From a virus: a DNA stretch of 40,077 nt. The position numbers and the translations under genes are program-made. This document shows positions 14,942 through 20,443 of this stretch, piece after piece. Position 1 is the stretch's first letter. Each line of letters begins with the position of its first letter. The stretch is from IMG/VR virus record IMGVR_UViG_3300038360_000249, positions 1 to 40,077 of that record; one strand, given 5' to 3'. A model generated the notes under the pieces. The model was not told the DNA's origin. It saw only the letters and a list, made by a program, of their open reading frames with translations, and did not search any database.

Positions 14942-14970
14942 ATAATAATCTATAGTTTCGTAAAAGTCAA
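14942..14970 (-). promoter_or_regulatory. Leftward early promoter
   Basis: On the minus strand TTGACT (14970-14965), 17-base spacer, TATTAT (14947-14942). Predicted start is near 14935, about 25 bases before the recT ATG at 14910. It is back-to-back with a rightward promoter (14976-15004). It drives the whole operon down to 6268 unless internal promoters exist. Confidence 0.65.
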
Positions 14971-14975
14971 GCGTA

Positions 14976-15004
14976 TTTACATCTTTTTTTATTCTTGCTA
15001 TACT
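14976..15004 (+). promoter_or_regulatory. Rightward promoter for a short RNA
   Basis: TTTACA 14976-14981, exactly 17 bases, TATACT 14999-15004. Predicted start is near 15010-15011. A strong terminator follows within about 50 bases (15034-15062), and no ORF lies between, so this promoter would make a short RNA rather than an mRNA. Confidence 0.6.
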
Positions 15005-15010
15005 TACTGT

Positions 15011-15065
15011 ACCCGAAAGGGCTAGTTGCTTGGGAGGCCCCGTCTTAGGATGGGGCTTCTTTATT
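15011..15065 (+). ncRNA. Predicted short non-coding RNA (about 50-55 nt)
   Basis: It is bounded by the promoter at 14976-15004 and an intrinsic terminator at 15034-15062. It starts with a CCC-GAAA-GGG hairpin (15012-15021, GNRA tetraloop), has a 12-base single-stranded segment (ctagttgcttgg, 15022-15033) and ends in the terminator hairpin. No start codon is usable. The accessible middle segment could pair with a target RNA, or the unit may act as an insulator for the divergent operons. No known RNA family was recognised. Confidence 0.45.
15034..15062 (+). terminator. Intrinsic terminator
   Basis: An 11-bp stem GAGGCCCCGTC (15034-15044) with GATGGGGCTTC (15049-15059), two G-T wobbles, loop TTAG, followed by TTTATT. 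The U-tract is on the rightward strand only. It ends the short RNA made from 14976-15004. Confidence 0.7.
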
Positions 15066-15067
15066 GT

Positions 15068-15136
15068 CGATATTTCATGGACACTTTCCGATATTTCATG
15101 GATAATGCGAGGTTGTGCGAGGTTGTGCGAGGTTGA
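15068..15136. repeat. Direct repeats in the divergent control region
   Basis: Two sets are present. CGATATTTCATGGA occurs identically at 15068-15081 and 15089-15102, 21 bp apart (two helical turns). GCGAGGTTGT is repeated in tandem three times at 15107-15136, the last copy running into TTGACA at 15133. Repeats phased by 10 or 21 bp are typical of multi-site protein binding: operators, activator sites or replication iterons. The binding protein is unknown. Confidence 0.6.
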
Positions 15137-15232
15137 CAATTCCCGGTGGAGTATGTTGTAAAGCTATAAGTCGTCAGGTCTTAACGACTCTGTTTTTACA
15201 CCTATTGACAGTTTCCGGTGCGATATGTTGTG
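15133..15232 (+). promoter_or_regulatory. Duplicated TTGACA...TATGTTGT element
   Basis: Two copies 72 bp apart share TTGACA, then 13 bases containing CCGGTG, then TATGTTGT (15133-15159 and 15205-15231). A weaker third version (without TTGACA) precedes the gene at 18660 (TATGTTGTA at 18601-18609). The conserved spacing suggests a promoter or activator element for rightward genes, possibly read by a modified polymerase. The 13-base spacing does not fit an ordinary -35/-10 pair, so the exact role is open. Confidence 0.4.
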
Positions 15233-15241
15233 GCTCCGTGA

Positions 15242-15297
15242 TAGGTATACCTACACCAAAAGTATACCTATTTTACACCTATTAATTCTGATATAAT
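15242..15297 (+). promoter_or_regulatory. Rightward early promoter with palindromic operators
   Basis: Extended -10 TGATATAAT (15289-15297) without a clear -35 box. Immediately upstream are a perfect 12-bp palindrome TAGGTATACCTA (15242-15253) and a partial copy AGTATACCTA (15261-15270), 17 bp apart centre to centre. The related string TTTTACACCTATT occurs at 15272-15284 and 15195-15207. The layout is that of a repressor-controlled early promoter for 15343 and the replication genes. The small HTH protein at 13015 is a candidate binder. Confidence 0.6.
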
Positions 15298-15342
15298 AAA
15301 AATGTCCCCGTCAAGTTAAGTTATTTTTTAAACCGTTTAGTT

Positions 15343-15696
15343 ATGGAAAATGAACCACAAAGCCTTCTCGTTGCAGAAGGTGAGCTTTCTTTAGAGCTTT
15401 CTATGTTATTGAGTGAGCGCGCCTGGGCTTTGAACAATCATTCGCTAGGACGCATACTCACTTTGGTTGACGCTACCTTTAGTGATTTGGAACAGAGGAA
15501 GGCGTTCAAGGATATGTGCCGATCTATTTTTTCGGAAATGGGCTTGTCTAATGTAGAATCAATTAGGGGTACGTGCTTAGAATTGGCCGTAGAACTAGGG
15601 GATAAGGATTATGAAGAATGTTATTGTAGGAACCATCCTATCTCAACCCAACTACAGAACAGTGTGAATTTTACTTATACAAGATCTAGTAAATAA
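15343..15696 (+). CDS. Hypothetical protein, first gene of rightward operon (117 aa)
   Basis: It begins about 40 bases after the predicted transcription start. It is acidic, helical and Leu/Glu-rich in the N-terminal half (EGELSLELSMLLSERAWALN), with Cys residues at about 59, 78, 93 and 95. No HTH or enzyme motif was recognised. Its position right after the operator region suggests a regulatory or immediate-early takeover role. The gene is flanked by an 8-bp inverted repeat (TGTCCCCG 15303-15310; CGGGGACA 15708-15715). Confidence 0.65.
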   Translation: MENEPQSLLVAEGELSLELSMLLSERAWALNNHSLGRILTLVDATFSDLEQRKAFKDMCRSIFSEMGLSNVESIRGTCLELAVELGDKDYEECYCRNHPISTQLQNSVNFTYTRSSK

Positions 15697-15725
15697 GGAG
15701 GTTTCTGCGGGGACACTTCCTTCTA

Positions 15726-15754
15726 TTGACTTTCTGTGTTTTTTCGTGTAGGAT
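15726..15754 (+). promoter_or_regulatory. Promoter for the replication protein gene
   Basis: TTGACT 15726-15731, 17-base spacer, TAGGAT 15749-15754. Predicted start is near 15761, giving a leader of about 110 bases that contains a leader peptide ORF and two mutually exclusive hairpins before the protein O start. Confidence 0.5.
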
Positions 15755-15772
15755 TCTCACGTTACTAATTAA

Positions 15773-15873
15773 TCGGCAGATCATGTTTATTGTTTTAAAT
15801 CGCTCACACATCCATTACGGTCTGCCGACTTTTTAGTTGTGTGGGCTATTTAAGATTATAAACAAGGCAGACC
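15773..15873 (+). promoter_or_regulatory. Candidate leader attenuator with competing hairpins
   Basis: TCGGCAGA (15773-15780) can pair with TCTGCCGA (15821-15828) as an 8-bp stem followed by C and TTTTT, a terminator-like form. Alternatively GGTCTGCC (15819-15826) can pair with GGCAGACC (15866-15873), an 8-bp stem abutting the ATG at 15874 and hiding the start. The middle arm cannot be in both, so the leader has two exclusive states. A 17-codon ORF runs through the middle arm. Alternatively the three GGCAGA/TCTGCC boxes are protein operators. Confidence 0.45.
15783..15836 (+). CDS. Possible 17-residue leader peptide
   Basis: ATG 15783 to TAG 15834-15836 encodes MFIVLNRSHIHYGLPTF. Its start context GGCAGATCATG is nearly identical to that of protein O (GGCAGACCATG). 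Translating ribosomes would cover the middle arm of the competing hairpins. It may be a regulatory upstream ORF; too short for confidence by itself. Confidence 0.3.
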   Translation: MFIVLNRSHIHYGLPTF

Positions 15874-16593
15874 ATGAACAATCCGCAAATAGAAAACGGC
15901 TACACTAAAATTGCTAATGAAATAATAGAGGCGCTCATGCGTATTAATTTGTCGAGTTACCAATCTAGGTTACTCTGGGCTGTGTTTAGAAAAACGTATG
16001 GATTCAATAAAAAGGAGGATTGGCTTTCTAATAGCCAGATTGTTGAAATGACGGGCTTGCGAAAACAGCACGTGAGTCGGGCGAAAAAGGAATTAATTGA
16101 GCGTAAAATAGTAACCTCTACTGGTAACAAAATCCAGTTTAATAAGGACTACAGTCAATGGTGTGAGTTGCCTAAGCCAGTTGCTAAGGAAAAAGTAACC
16201 GATTCCAGTAACGCTGTAACCGATTCAGGTTACAATAGTAACCAGTACAGGGGAACACAAAAGAAAAAAGAAACTTATACAAAAGAAATATCTAAAGATA
16301 CAGAAAAATCTGAAAAAATAGAATATGGAAATGAAGAAATTAATAATATTTTAAAAGCAATGAAGCTTAAGATTGGCGTAGAAGAATTCGCAGATAGTCA
16401 AAAATGGCAGAGAATTTATGGAAAGCATTGTTACAACCTTATGCAAAAAATAACACCTGAAGAATTTAGTCGGCGACTTGACATATTACTTAAAGACAAC
16501 TTTAAAAGAAAGCGCATGAATGAAATTAAATATGTTTATGGGCAAGTAAAAGGCTTTATAGAGCCAAAAAACAATATAGCATTTATATCTTAG
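15874..16593 (+). CDS. Phage replication protein O-like initiator
   Basis: A 239-residue protein. The N-terminal 95 residues match the phage replication protein O domain (winged helix): NPQIENGYTKIANEIIEAL, SSYQSRLLWAVFRKTYGFNKKEDWLSNSQIVEMTGL, then ELIERKIV. O proteins bind origin iterons and recruit the host helicase. The middle (100-150) is polar, Ser/Thr/Lys-rich and probably disordered. The C-terminal 80 residues are helical and would be the helicase-recruiting part. The gene itself is more A-rich than its neighbours. No helicase or DnaC-like gene follows, so host loading factors are probably used. Origin iterons inside the gene were not evident. Confidence 0.8.
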   Translation: MNNPQIENGYTKIANEIIEALMRINLSSYQSRLLWAVFRKTYGFNKKEDWLSNSQIVEMTGLRKQHVSRAKKELIERKIVTSTGNKIQFNKDYSQWCELPKPVAKEKVTDSSNAVTDSGYNSNQYRGTQKKKETYTKEISKDTEKSEKIEYGNEEINNILKAMKLKIGVEEFADSQKWQRIYGKHCYNLMQKITPEEFSRRLDILLKDNFKRKRMNEIKYVYGQVKGFIEPKNNIAFIS

Positions 16594-16595
16594 CT

Positions 16596-16982
16596 ATGAA
16601 AAAATACATAATGATGACGGCAGATAAGCTTAGGTTTATTTTGTCAGAACAAGAAAGGGGCCTTGTATTGCAAGAGTTTAACAAGGGGGCAAAGGCTGTG
16701 TTTGTACAAGATAGTTTGATTTCGCTTGCCATAGCTCCAACCATCACCGAATATGAAAGATGGTTTGCTCAGGAGAATGAAAGGCTTTTCGAGAGGGGGA
16801 AGAGGTTGTGCAAAAAGTGTGGAAGTATTATGGACGTTGGTTTTGGGTGTATATGCTGGGGAAAACATGGCGAATACAAATCAGAGCCAATTAGAAGTAG
16901 TGAAGTCCCGGATGCGCTACTAGAGAAAATTGGAAATGAGAAACTTTTAACAAAAAATAATGCTAGTAAACAATTGGAGTAA
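16596..16982 (+). CDS. Zinc-site protein (128 aa), function unknown
   Basis: It starts two bases after the protein O stop. It has a helical N-terminal half and a zinc-like cluster C72-x2-C75...C85-x-C87 with H91 nearby. The C-terminal 30 residues are polar. Its 3' end overlaps the nuclease gene by 23 bases. It may act in replication beside protein O; this rests on position only. Confidence 0.65.
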   Translation: MKKYIMMTADKLRFILSEQERGLVLQEFNKGAKAVFVQDSLISLAIAPTITEYERWFAQENERLFERGKRLCKKCGSIMDVGFGCICWGKHGEYKSEPIRSSEVPDALLEKIGNEKLLTKNNASKQLE

Positions 16983-17394
16983 GATATCGGACGCTTTTAC
17001 AGGTGGTGTGCCTGAAAGCCCAATAGAGAGAATTCTACAGGGGCATCTTTTAAGGTTTGGTATGCGGGCCATATGCCAATACCCAATCGGCCCATACAGA
17101 GCCGATCTATATTATGAGAGCGATTGTGGGAATAAAATTGTTATAGAGTGTGATGGCGCGGAGTTTCATACAGGCGGGGAGAGGGACGCTAAGAGAGATG
17201 ATTACATGCGAAGACGTGGGTATACCGTGCTTAGGTTTGCGGGTACCGAGATTTACAACAGGCCAGTTAAATGTGCCATGAGGGTAATAGAGGAAATTCC
17301 AGAGATTTATCAGGGCGAGGAATATCAAGACTTTGAATATAGGTTTAATCGACAACTCCCATCGAGGCATAGTGATCTTGACGAGCTTCTTTGA
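16960..17394 (+). CDS. DUF559/Vsr-like endonuclease (144 aa)
   Basis: The motif series ESPIER (E23), QYPIGPYRADLYY (D49), KIVIECDGAEFH (E63, D65, H70), RDAKRDDYMRRRGYTVLRF matches the DUF559 branch of the very-short-patch-repair (PD-(D/E)xK) endonuclease fold. Such proteins nick or cut DNA, possibly at mismatches or branched substrates. The last 50 bases overlap an oppositely oriented gene (17345-17563), an antisense tail-to-tail arrangement. Confidence 0.8.
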   Translation: MLVNNWSKISDAFTGGVPESPIERILQGHLLRFGMRAICQYPIGPYRADLYYESDCGNKIVIECDGAEFHTGGERDAKRDDYMRRRGYTVLRFAGTEIYNRPVKCAMRVIEEIPEIYQGEEYQDFEYRFNRQLPSRHSDLDELL

Positions 17395-17563
17395 ATGGAT
17401 CTTCAGGAATAGGATCGTCAAAAAACTCTTCAATCGTATGCCCCGGCTCACTGAATATTGCAATCCATCCGTCAAGAACCTCTTCTGATGTCCCGGACAG
17501 TTGCCAATCCTCAAAACCTTGAGATCTAAGGAATTCTAGTTTTTGATTTTTATCGTAGGTCAT
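17345..17563 (-). CDS. Hypothetical acidic protein (72 aa)
   Basis: Last gene of the five-gene minus-strand island. Soluble and acidic (IEEFFDDPIPEDPFKEA) with an N-terminal helix. Its start overlaps the upstream gene by 14 bases and its 3' end overlaps the DUF559 nuclease gene on the other strand. No family recognised. Confidence 0.6.
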   Translation of the reverse strand: MTYDKNQKLEFLRSQGFEDWQLSGTSEEVLDGWIAIFSEPGHTIEEFFDDPIPEDPFKEARQDHYASMGVVD

Positions 17564-17786
17564 TGTCTTTTAAGTTAAGGGCTGTTGGTCGCCCGAGAAT
17601 TTCTATAGCTTCAACCCAATCATATTCATCAGCAATCTTTGGGTTTATATCAAGCGCAGCTTCTACCGCACCTTCTGGGGAGTCTGCTTGAATTTGTCTA
17701 TACAGGATTTGAGCATTTTTTGTTTCTATTTTCCCGTCTGGTAGGTAGCTTTTCCCATCATAGCTGAAGATCATGTATGTTTTCAT
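17550..17786 (-). CDS. Hypothetical protein (78 aa)
   Basis: It begins with a beta-rich segment (MKTYMIFSYDGKSYL) followed by the pattern IQADSPEGAVEAALD, which recalls small domains of phage and mobile-element proteins where an alpha-helix follows a Ser-Pro-Glu cap. No confident family. It overlaps its downstream neighbour and is 18 bases downstream of the zinc-site gene. Confidence 0.6.
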   Translation of the reverse strand: MKTYMIFSYDGKSYLPDGKIETKNAQILYRQIQADSPEGAVEAALDINPKIADEYDWVEAIEILGRPTALNLKDNDLR

Positions 17787-17804
17787 TACTCTGTGGGTTA
17801 GAGG

Positions 17805-18056
17805 TTACAATATTTGTTCATTTACATATTCTAAGAAGTCTTCATAAAGCCCATCTCTCAACGTTTTATCTTTTATCATTTCTTCGAGGTAGAAACAAAC
17901 GCAAGTATCAGAGTAGCAAAGCCCACCATCACGACAGTATTCTTGCGCCCATTCCCATAACTCTTTATTTGATAGGGTTACAGGGCATCCACAATGTCGA
18001 ACGTTATCTGAATCAATCATTACGTCTTCACATCGTGGGCAAAGCATTATTGACAT
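17805..18056 (-). CDS. Cys-rich zinc-binding protein (83 aa)
   Basis: Eight cysteines in two groups (C6, C9, C22, C24; C41, C47, C52, C54) suggest two zinc sites. The C-terminal third is acidic and helical. Function unknown; part of the minus-strand island. Confidence 0.6.
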   Translation of the reverse strand: MSIMLCPRCEDVMIDSDNVRHCGCPVTLSNKELWEWAQEYCRDGGLCYSDTCVCFYLEEMIKDKTLRDGLYEDFLEYVNEQIL

Positions 18057-18067
18057 TGTGTTATTGG

Positions 18068-18295
18068 TTAGGTATTAATTTTTATTTCAGTATGTCCACC
18101 CGCAAGCATTCGCAAGTACCTTGCTATGTCTGCAAAACCTTCACTTTCAATTGCGCTTATAACTCTTTTGATGGTTGCATTGTCTGTATTGATATTGTCG
18201 ACAGTGTTAAAAGCAACATCGATTAAAGCCTGTTGCCCCAGTGAGCCTCTAAGTTTGAGGCCGTCCACTAGAGATTGTATTGATACGGTTTTCAT
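18068..18295 (-). CDS. Hypothetical helical protein (75 aa)
   Basis: Predicted to be almost all helical (SLVDGLKLRGSLGQQALIDV, TIKRVISAIESEGFADIARY) with a short polar tail. No family recognised. It shares the MKT start and small size of its island neighbours. Confidence 0.6.
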   Translation of the reverse strand: MKTVSIQSLVDGLKLRGSLGQQALIDVAFNTVDNINTDNATIKRVISAIESEGFADIARYLRMLAGGHTEIKINT

Positions 18296-18314
18296 AGTTT
18301 TAAAGGGTTATTGA

Positions 18315-18521
18315 TTATATTATTCTCATTATTTCACCTGCTTCAGCTCTCTTGTTCCAGTCGTCTTGAGCCTCTTTATCTCCATTTTTTATGTGCTCAA
18401 GTAACGACGCTTGTTCAGGTAACTCACCTAATTGTAAGTTTGTTGGCACAGAGTTTTGAGGCTCTTGAGTGTCTAAGTGGTTTACCACTACGGATGTATC
18501 GAAGTCGTATGTTGTCTTCAT
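18315..18521 (-). CDS. Hypothetical protein (68 aa), first gene of minus-strand island
   Basis: A polar N-terminus followed by an amphipathic helix rich in Glu/Asp/Lys (EHIKNGDKEAQDDWNKRAEA). It is closest to the island promoter (18554-18582), with its ATG about 27 bases after the predicted transcription start. No family recognised. Confidence 0.6.
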   Translation of the reverse strand: MKTTYDFDTSVVVNHLDTQEPQNSVPTNLQLGELPEQASLLEHIKNGDKEAQDDWNKRAEAGEIMRII

Positions 18522-18553
18522 AGCTTTATTTGGTTATGGCTAATTGCACAACT

Positions 18554-18582
18554 ATAGTATCGTACTTTAAAGAAGAAAGCAA
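18554..18582 (-). promoter_or_regulatory. Promoter of the minus-strand island
   Basis: On the minus strand TTGCTT (18582-18577), 17-base spacer, TACTAT (18559-18554). It lies between divergent genes 18521 and 18660 and gives the five-gene island its own expression. Confidence 0.55.
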
Positions 18583-18600
18583 GTGCAACTTTCAGGGAAG

Positions 18601-18616
18601 TATGTTGTAGTATACT
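18601..18616 (+). promoter_or_regulatory. TATGTTGT element upstream of 18660
   Basis: TATGTTGTA (18601-18609) preceded by TTTCAGG resembles the duplicated element at 15133-15232 (TTTCCGG...TATGTTGT), but without a good TTGACA. It is followed by TATACT (18611-18616). It may be the rightward promoter for 18660 onward. Weak. Confidence 0.3.
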
Positions 18617-18659
18617 TTGGGGCATTGCAATTCTTAGCTTCTTTTGGTAATGTAGAGCC

Positions 18660-18911
18660 ATGCAACCAACAAAAACAGATTTGCAAGTGCAGGAAACCGC
18701 AGGGGCTTTGACCGCTGTTCTTGAGCAAATGGGATATAAAAATGTCCATGTTTTTTGGTACGGAGAAACTAAAAAGGGGCCAGTTAGTGGAACTTCAAGG
18801 AAAGACAACCTTCATCCGTTTCTTACGGTTGGGATACTTGAGAATATGAAACAACACATGCTAATGAAACCACATGGTAATTCTAGAGATAATCAAAAGC
18901 CGTGGACTTGA
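18660..18911 (+). CDS. Hypothetical protein (83 aa)
   Basis: First gene after the divergent promoter region at 18540-18620. The central part looks like a short alpha/beta unit (ALTAVLEQMGYKNVHVFWYG). The C-terminus is polar and Lys/His-rich. It overlaps the alpha-CTD-like gene by 38 bases. Function unknown. Confidence 0.55.
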   Translation: MQPTKTDLQVQETAGALTAVLEQMGYKNVHVFWYGETKKGPVSGTSRKDNLHPFLTVGILENMKQHMLMKPHGNSRDNQKPWT

Positions 18912-19140
18912 TTTTGTTCGCGGTGTTCCCATTGAGGTATTACAACTTCCTCCGAGAGCTTACAACGCTTTGGTCAGGGCAGATGTATACACAGTCGATC
19001 AATTATTTACAAAAGAAGGGCGATTCAGGTACAATTTCCAGAGAATAGGAGATGCGGCACACGAAAGTATACGAGAAGCAATACACGACCCAACGATATT
19101 TCATAACATTAAACAATGGCAGAGAACACAGAAAAGATAA
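18874..19140 (+). CDS. RNA polymerase alpha-CTD-like helix-hairpin-helix protein (88 aa)
   Basis: Residues 18-70 follow the bacterial RNA polymerase alpha C-terminal domain pattern: VPIEVLQLPPRAYNALVRA, then VYTVDQLF, and the second hairpin IGDAAHESIREAI (compare I..L.LS.RA.N.L..AGI.TV..L ... LG.KS..EI in alpha). In alpha this domain contacts UP-element DNA and activators. Here it stands alone without the assembly domain. A phage protein of this kind could redirect host transcription or bind DNA for itself. The resemblance is clear over about 50 residues; function is inferred. It overlaps the next start by one base (TAATG). Confidence 0.6.
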   Translation: MVILEIIKSRGLDFVRGVPIEVLQLPPRAYNALVRADVYTVDQLFTKEGRFRYNFQRIGDAAHESIREAIHDPTIFHNIKQWQRTQKR

Positions 19141-19280
19141 TGGCTGCTGTCGCTCTCAAACGGCAAGAAGAAGAACAGTTTGATTCAGAACTATTCTATT
19201 CTCTTGTTAATCAGGCCTACAAACAAATAGCTTGGGCCAACATAGATTTTATTATATCTTACAGATCAACATGGTCATAG
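19140..19280 (+). CDS. Small helical protein (46 aa)
   Basis: ATG overlaps the previous stop (TAATG at 19138-19142) and the gene ends at TAG 19278-19280, overlapping the small terminase start by ten bases. The product is MAAVALKRQEEEQFDSELFY... with a C-terminal half of mixed hydrophobic and Trp residues (YKQIAWANIDFIISY). Coupling at both ends supports translation. Function unknown. Confidence 0.55.
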   Translation: MAAVALKRQEEEQFDSELFYSLVNQAYKQIAWANIDFIISYRSTWS

Positions 19281-19768
19281 CAGAAACAGAAACAAATCAA
19301 GCAGACGAACAGTCACTTGTCCCTACAGAAGAAAGGGGTGAGGATAAGATCACCTTTACATCTCCTCCAAAGAACAAAGGGGGAAGACCTTTGAAGTTTC
19401 AGACAGTAGAAGAGTTGGAGAAGGGTATTCAAGCCTATTTCGATGTAGAGCCATGGGAGAATTGGACAATTACAGGGCTAGCCATAGCGCTTGATACAAG
19501 TAGAAAGGTTCTCTTTGAGTATGAATCAAAGGCGGAGTTTAGTAACACGATAAAAAAGGCGAAGACTTACATTGAGCATGCATACGAAAAAAGGCTAATC
19601 AGAAGAGGGAATGGGGGAGACATATTTGCATTGAAAAACTTCGGATGGAAGGATAAGCAAGAGATAGGGGGAGATCTTGGTTTAGTTAGTCTCAGTGGTT
19701 TGTTTGATAGGGCTAAGCTGGCCAATTCAAGTGTTGAGGTGATTGAGGGAGAGATAATTGATAATTAA
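19271..19768 (+). CDS. Terminase small subunit
   Basis: A 165-residue protein beginning at ATG 19271 (MVIAETETNQ); an upstream in-frame alternative start at 19232 lies in another gene. Residues 35-75 carry the GGRPLKFQTVEELEKGI...YF motif, followed by an HTH (ITGLAIALDTSRKVLFEYE), then a conserved ...RRGNGGDIFALKNFGWKDKQE segment typical of phage DNA-packaging small subunits. It recognises the packaging site and feeds DNA to the large subunit, which lies 3.8 kb downstream with about twelve small genes in between, an unusual separation. Confidence 0.85.
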   Translation: MVIAETETNQADEQSLVPTEERGEDKITFTSPPKNKGGRPLKFQTVEELEKGIQAYFDVEPWENWTITGLAIALDTSRKVLFEYESKAEFSNTIKKAKTYIEHAYEKRLIRRGNGGDIFALKNFGWKDKQEIGGDLGLVSLSGLFDRAKLANSSVEVIEGEIIDN

Positions 19769-19773
19769 ATGCT

Positions 19774-19980
19774 ATGGAGGAGTTTATAACTGGTGAGCAT
19801 CCAATTTATGGAGAGTGGCGGGGCCGTAAGCTTGAAACAACATGTGGTTGTGAAGTGGTAGTGCTTCTTGATATCCCGCAGTGCTTAGTGCTTGAGGCGT
19901 GCGAGGAACACAAGGGGACGCACTGTTTTACAATGAAGCTAGCTTCTGTTGAAGCAAAGGGGGTAACGGTTAAGATTTGA
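19774..19980 (+). CDS. Cys/His-rich small protein (68 aa)
   Basis: Cysteines at 24, 26, 37, 43 and 51 and histidines at 46 and 50 could form a zinc site. No family recognised. It starts five bases after the small terminase stop. Its TGA overlaps the -35 box of the promoter at 19977. Confidence 0.6.
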   Translation: MEEFITGEHPIYGEWRGRKLETTCGCEVVVLLDIPQCLVLEACEEHKGTHCFTMKLASVEAKGVTVKI

Positions 19981-20005
19981 CTTTGAACAATAAACTTGCT
20001 AAAAT
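19977..20005 (+). promoter_or_regulatory. Promoter upstream of the HNH-RHH gene
   Basis: TTGACT 19977-19982, 17-base spacer, TAAAAT 20000-20005. Predicted start near 20012. A rare Shine-Dalgarno-like AAGGAGGAA follows at 20039-20047. Confidence 0.5.
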
Positions 20006-20035
20006 GCCATTGATTTACTTTTAAATGACGCTCTT

Positions 20036-20437
20036 TTGAAGGAGGAATTGAAAGAATTAGGCTTTAAAAACTACGGGGCTTACCTTAAGAGTGAGCACTG
20101 GCTCACCATTCGAAAGGGGTACGGTGAGGGCAAGTGCACCGTGTGTGATTCTGACGAGTCGCTGAATCTGCACCACAAGCACTACAATACATTAGGGGCT
20201 GAGCAGGCCGAGGATTTAGTACTGCTTTGTAGGTCGTGCCATCAGAAGTTTCATGGAGTAAGAAGGTGCGCCAATAGGGAGCCTATAACTATTTATTTAA
20301 ACGAGGAAGAGAAGTTGAAGCTAAAAGATTTAAAGGTTATTCTTTCTCAAAAAACTTTGTCTAGCGCTGTTCGGGCGCTTATAAGAGTATATCACTTAGC
20401 TTTCTCTGACAGGTTCGGTGCAGAGGACTATCTCTAA
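20036..20437 (+). CDS. HNH endonuclease fused to a ribbon-helix-helix-like tail
   Basis: No ATG lies in frame upstream; TTG at 20036 or TTG at 20048 (just after AAGGAGGAA) are candidate starts. Counting from 20036, the HNH zinc core is C34-x2-C37, HH at 46-47 (LNLHHKHY), C65-x2-C68-H69 and H73. Residues 79-120 (PITIYLNEEEKLKLKDLKVI...SSAVRALIRVYHLAF) look like a strand-helix-helix DNA-binding unit. HNH enzymes next to terminase genes often assist packaging by nicking DNA, so this one, between the two terminase subunits, is a better packaging candidate than the HNH at 11929. Confidence 0.8.
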   Translation: MKEELKELGFKNYGAYLKSEHWLTIRKGYGEGKCTVCDSDESLNLHHKHYNTLGAEQAEDLVLLCRSCHQKFHGVRRCANREPITIYLNEEEKLKLKDLKVILSQKTLSSAVRALIRVYHLAFSDRFGAEDYL

Positions 20438-20443
20438 GCAACT

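Noticed and set aside
15107-15136. CRISPR-like array
   Set aside because: The repeats are 10 bp, directly tandem, with no spacers.
14930-15139. A 69-codon minus-strand ORF across the divergent control region
   Set aside because: It overlaps the terminator, both promoters and the repeats, has repetitive composition from those repeats, and runs into recT out of frame.
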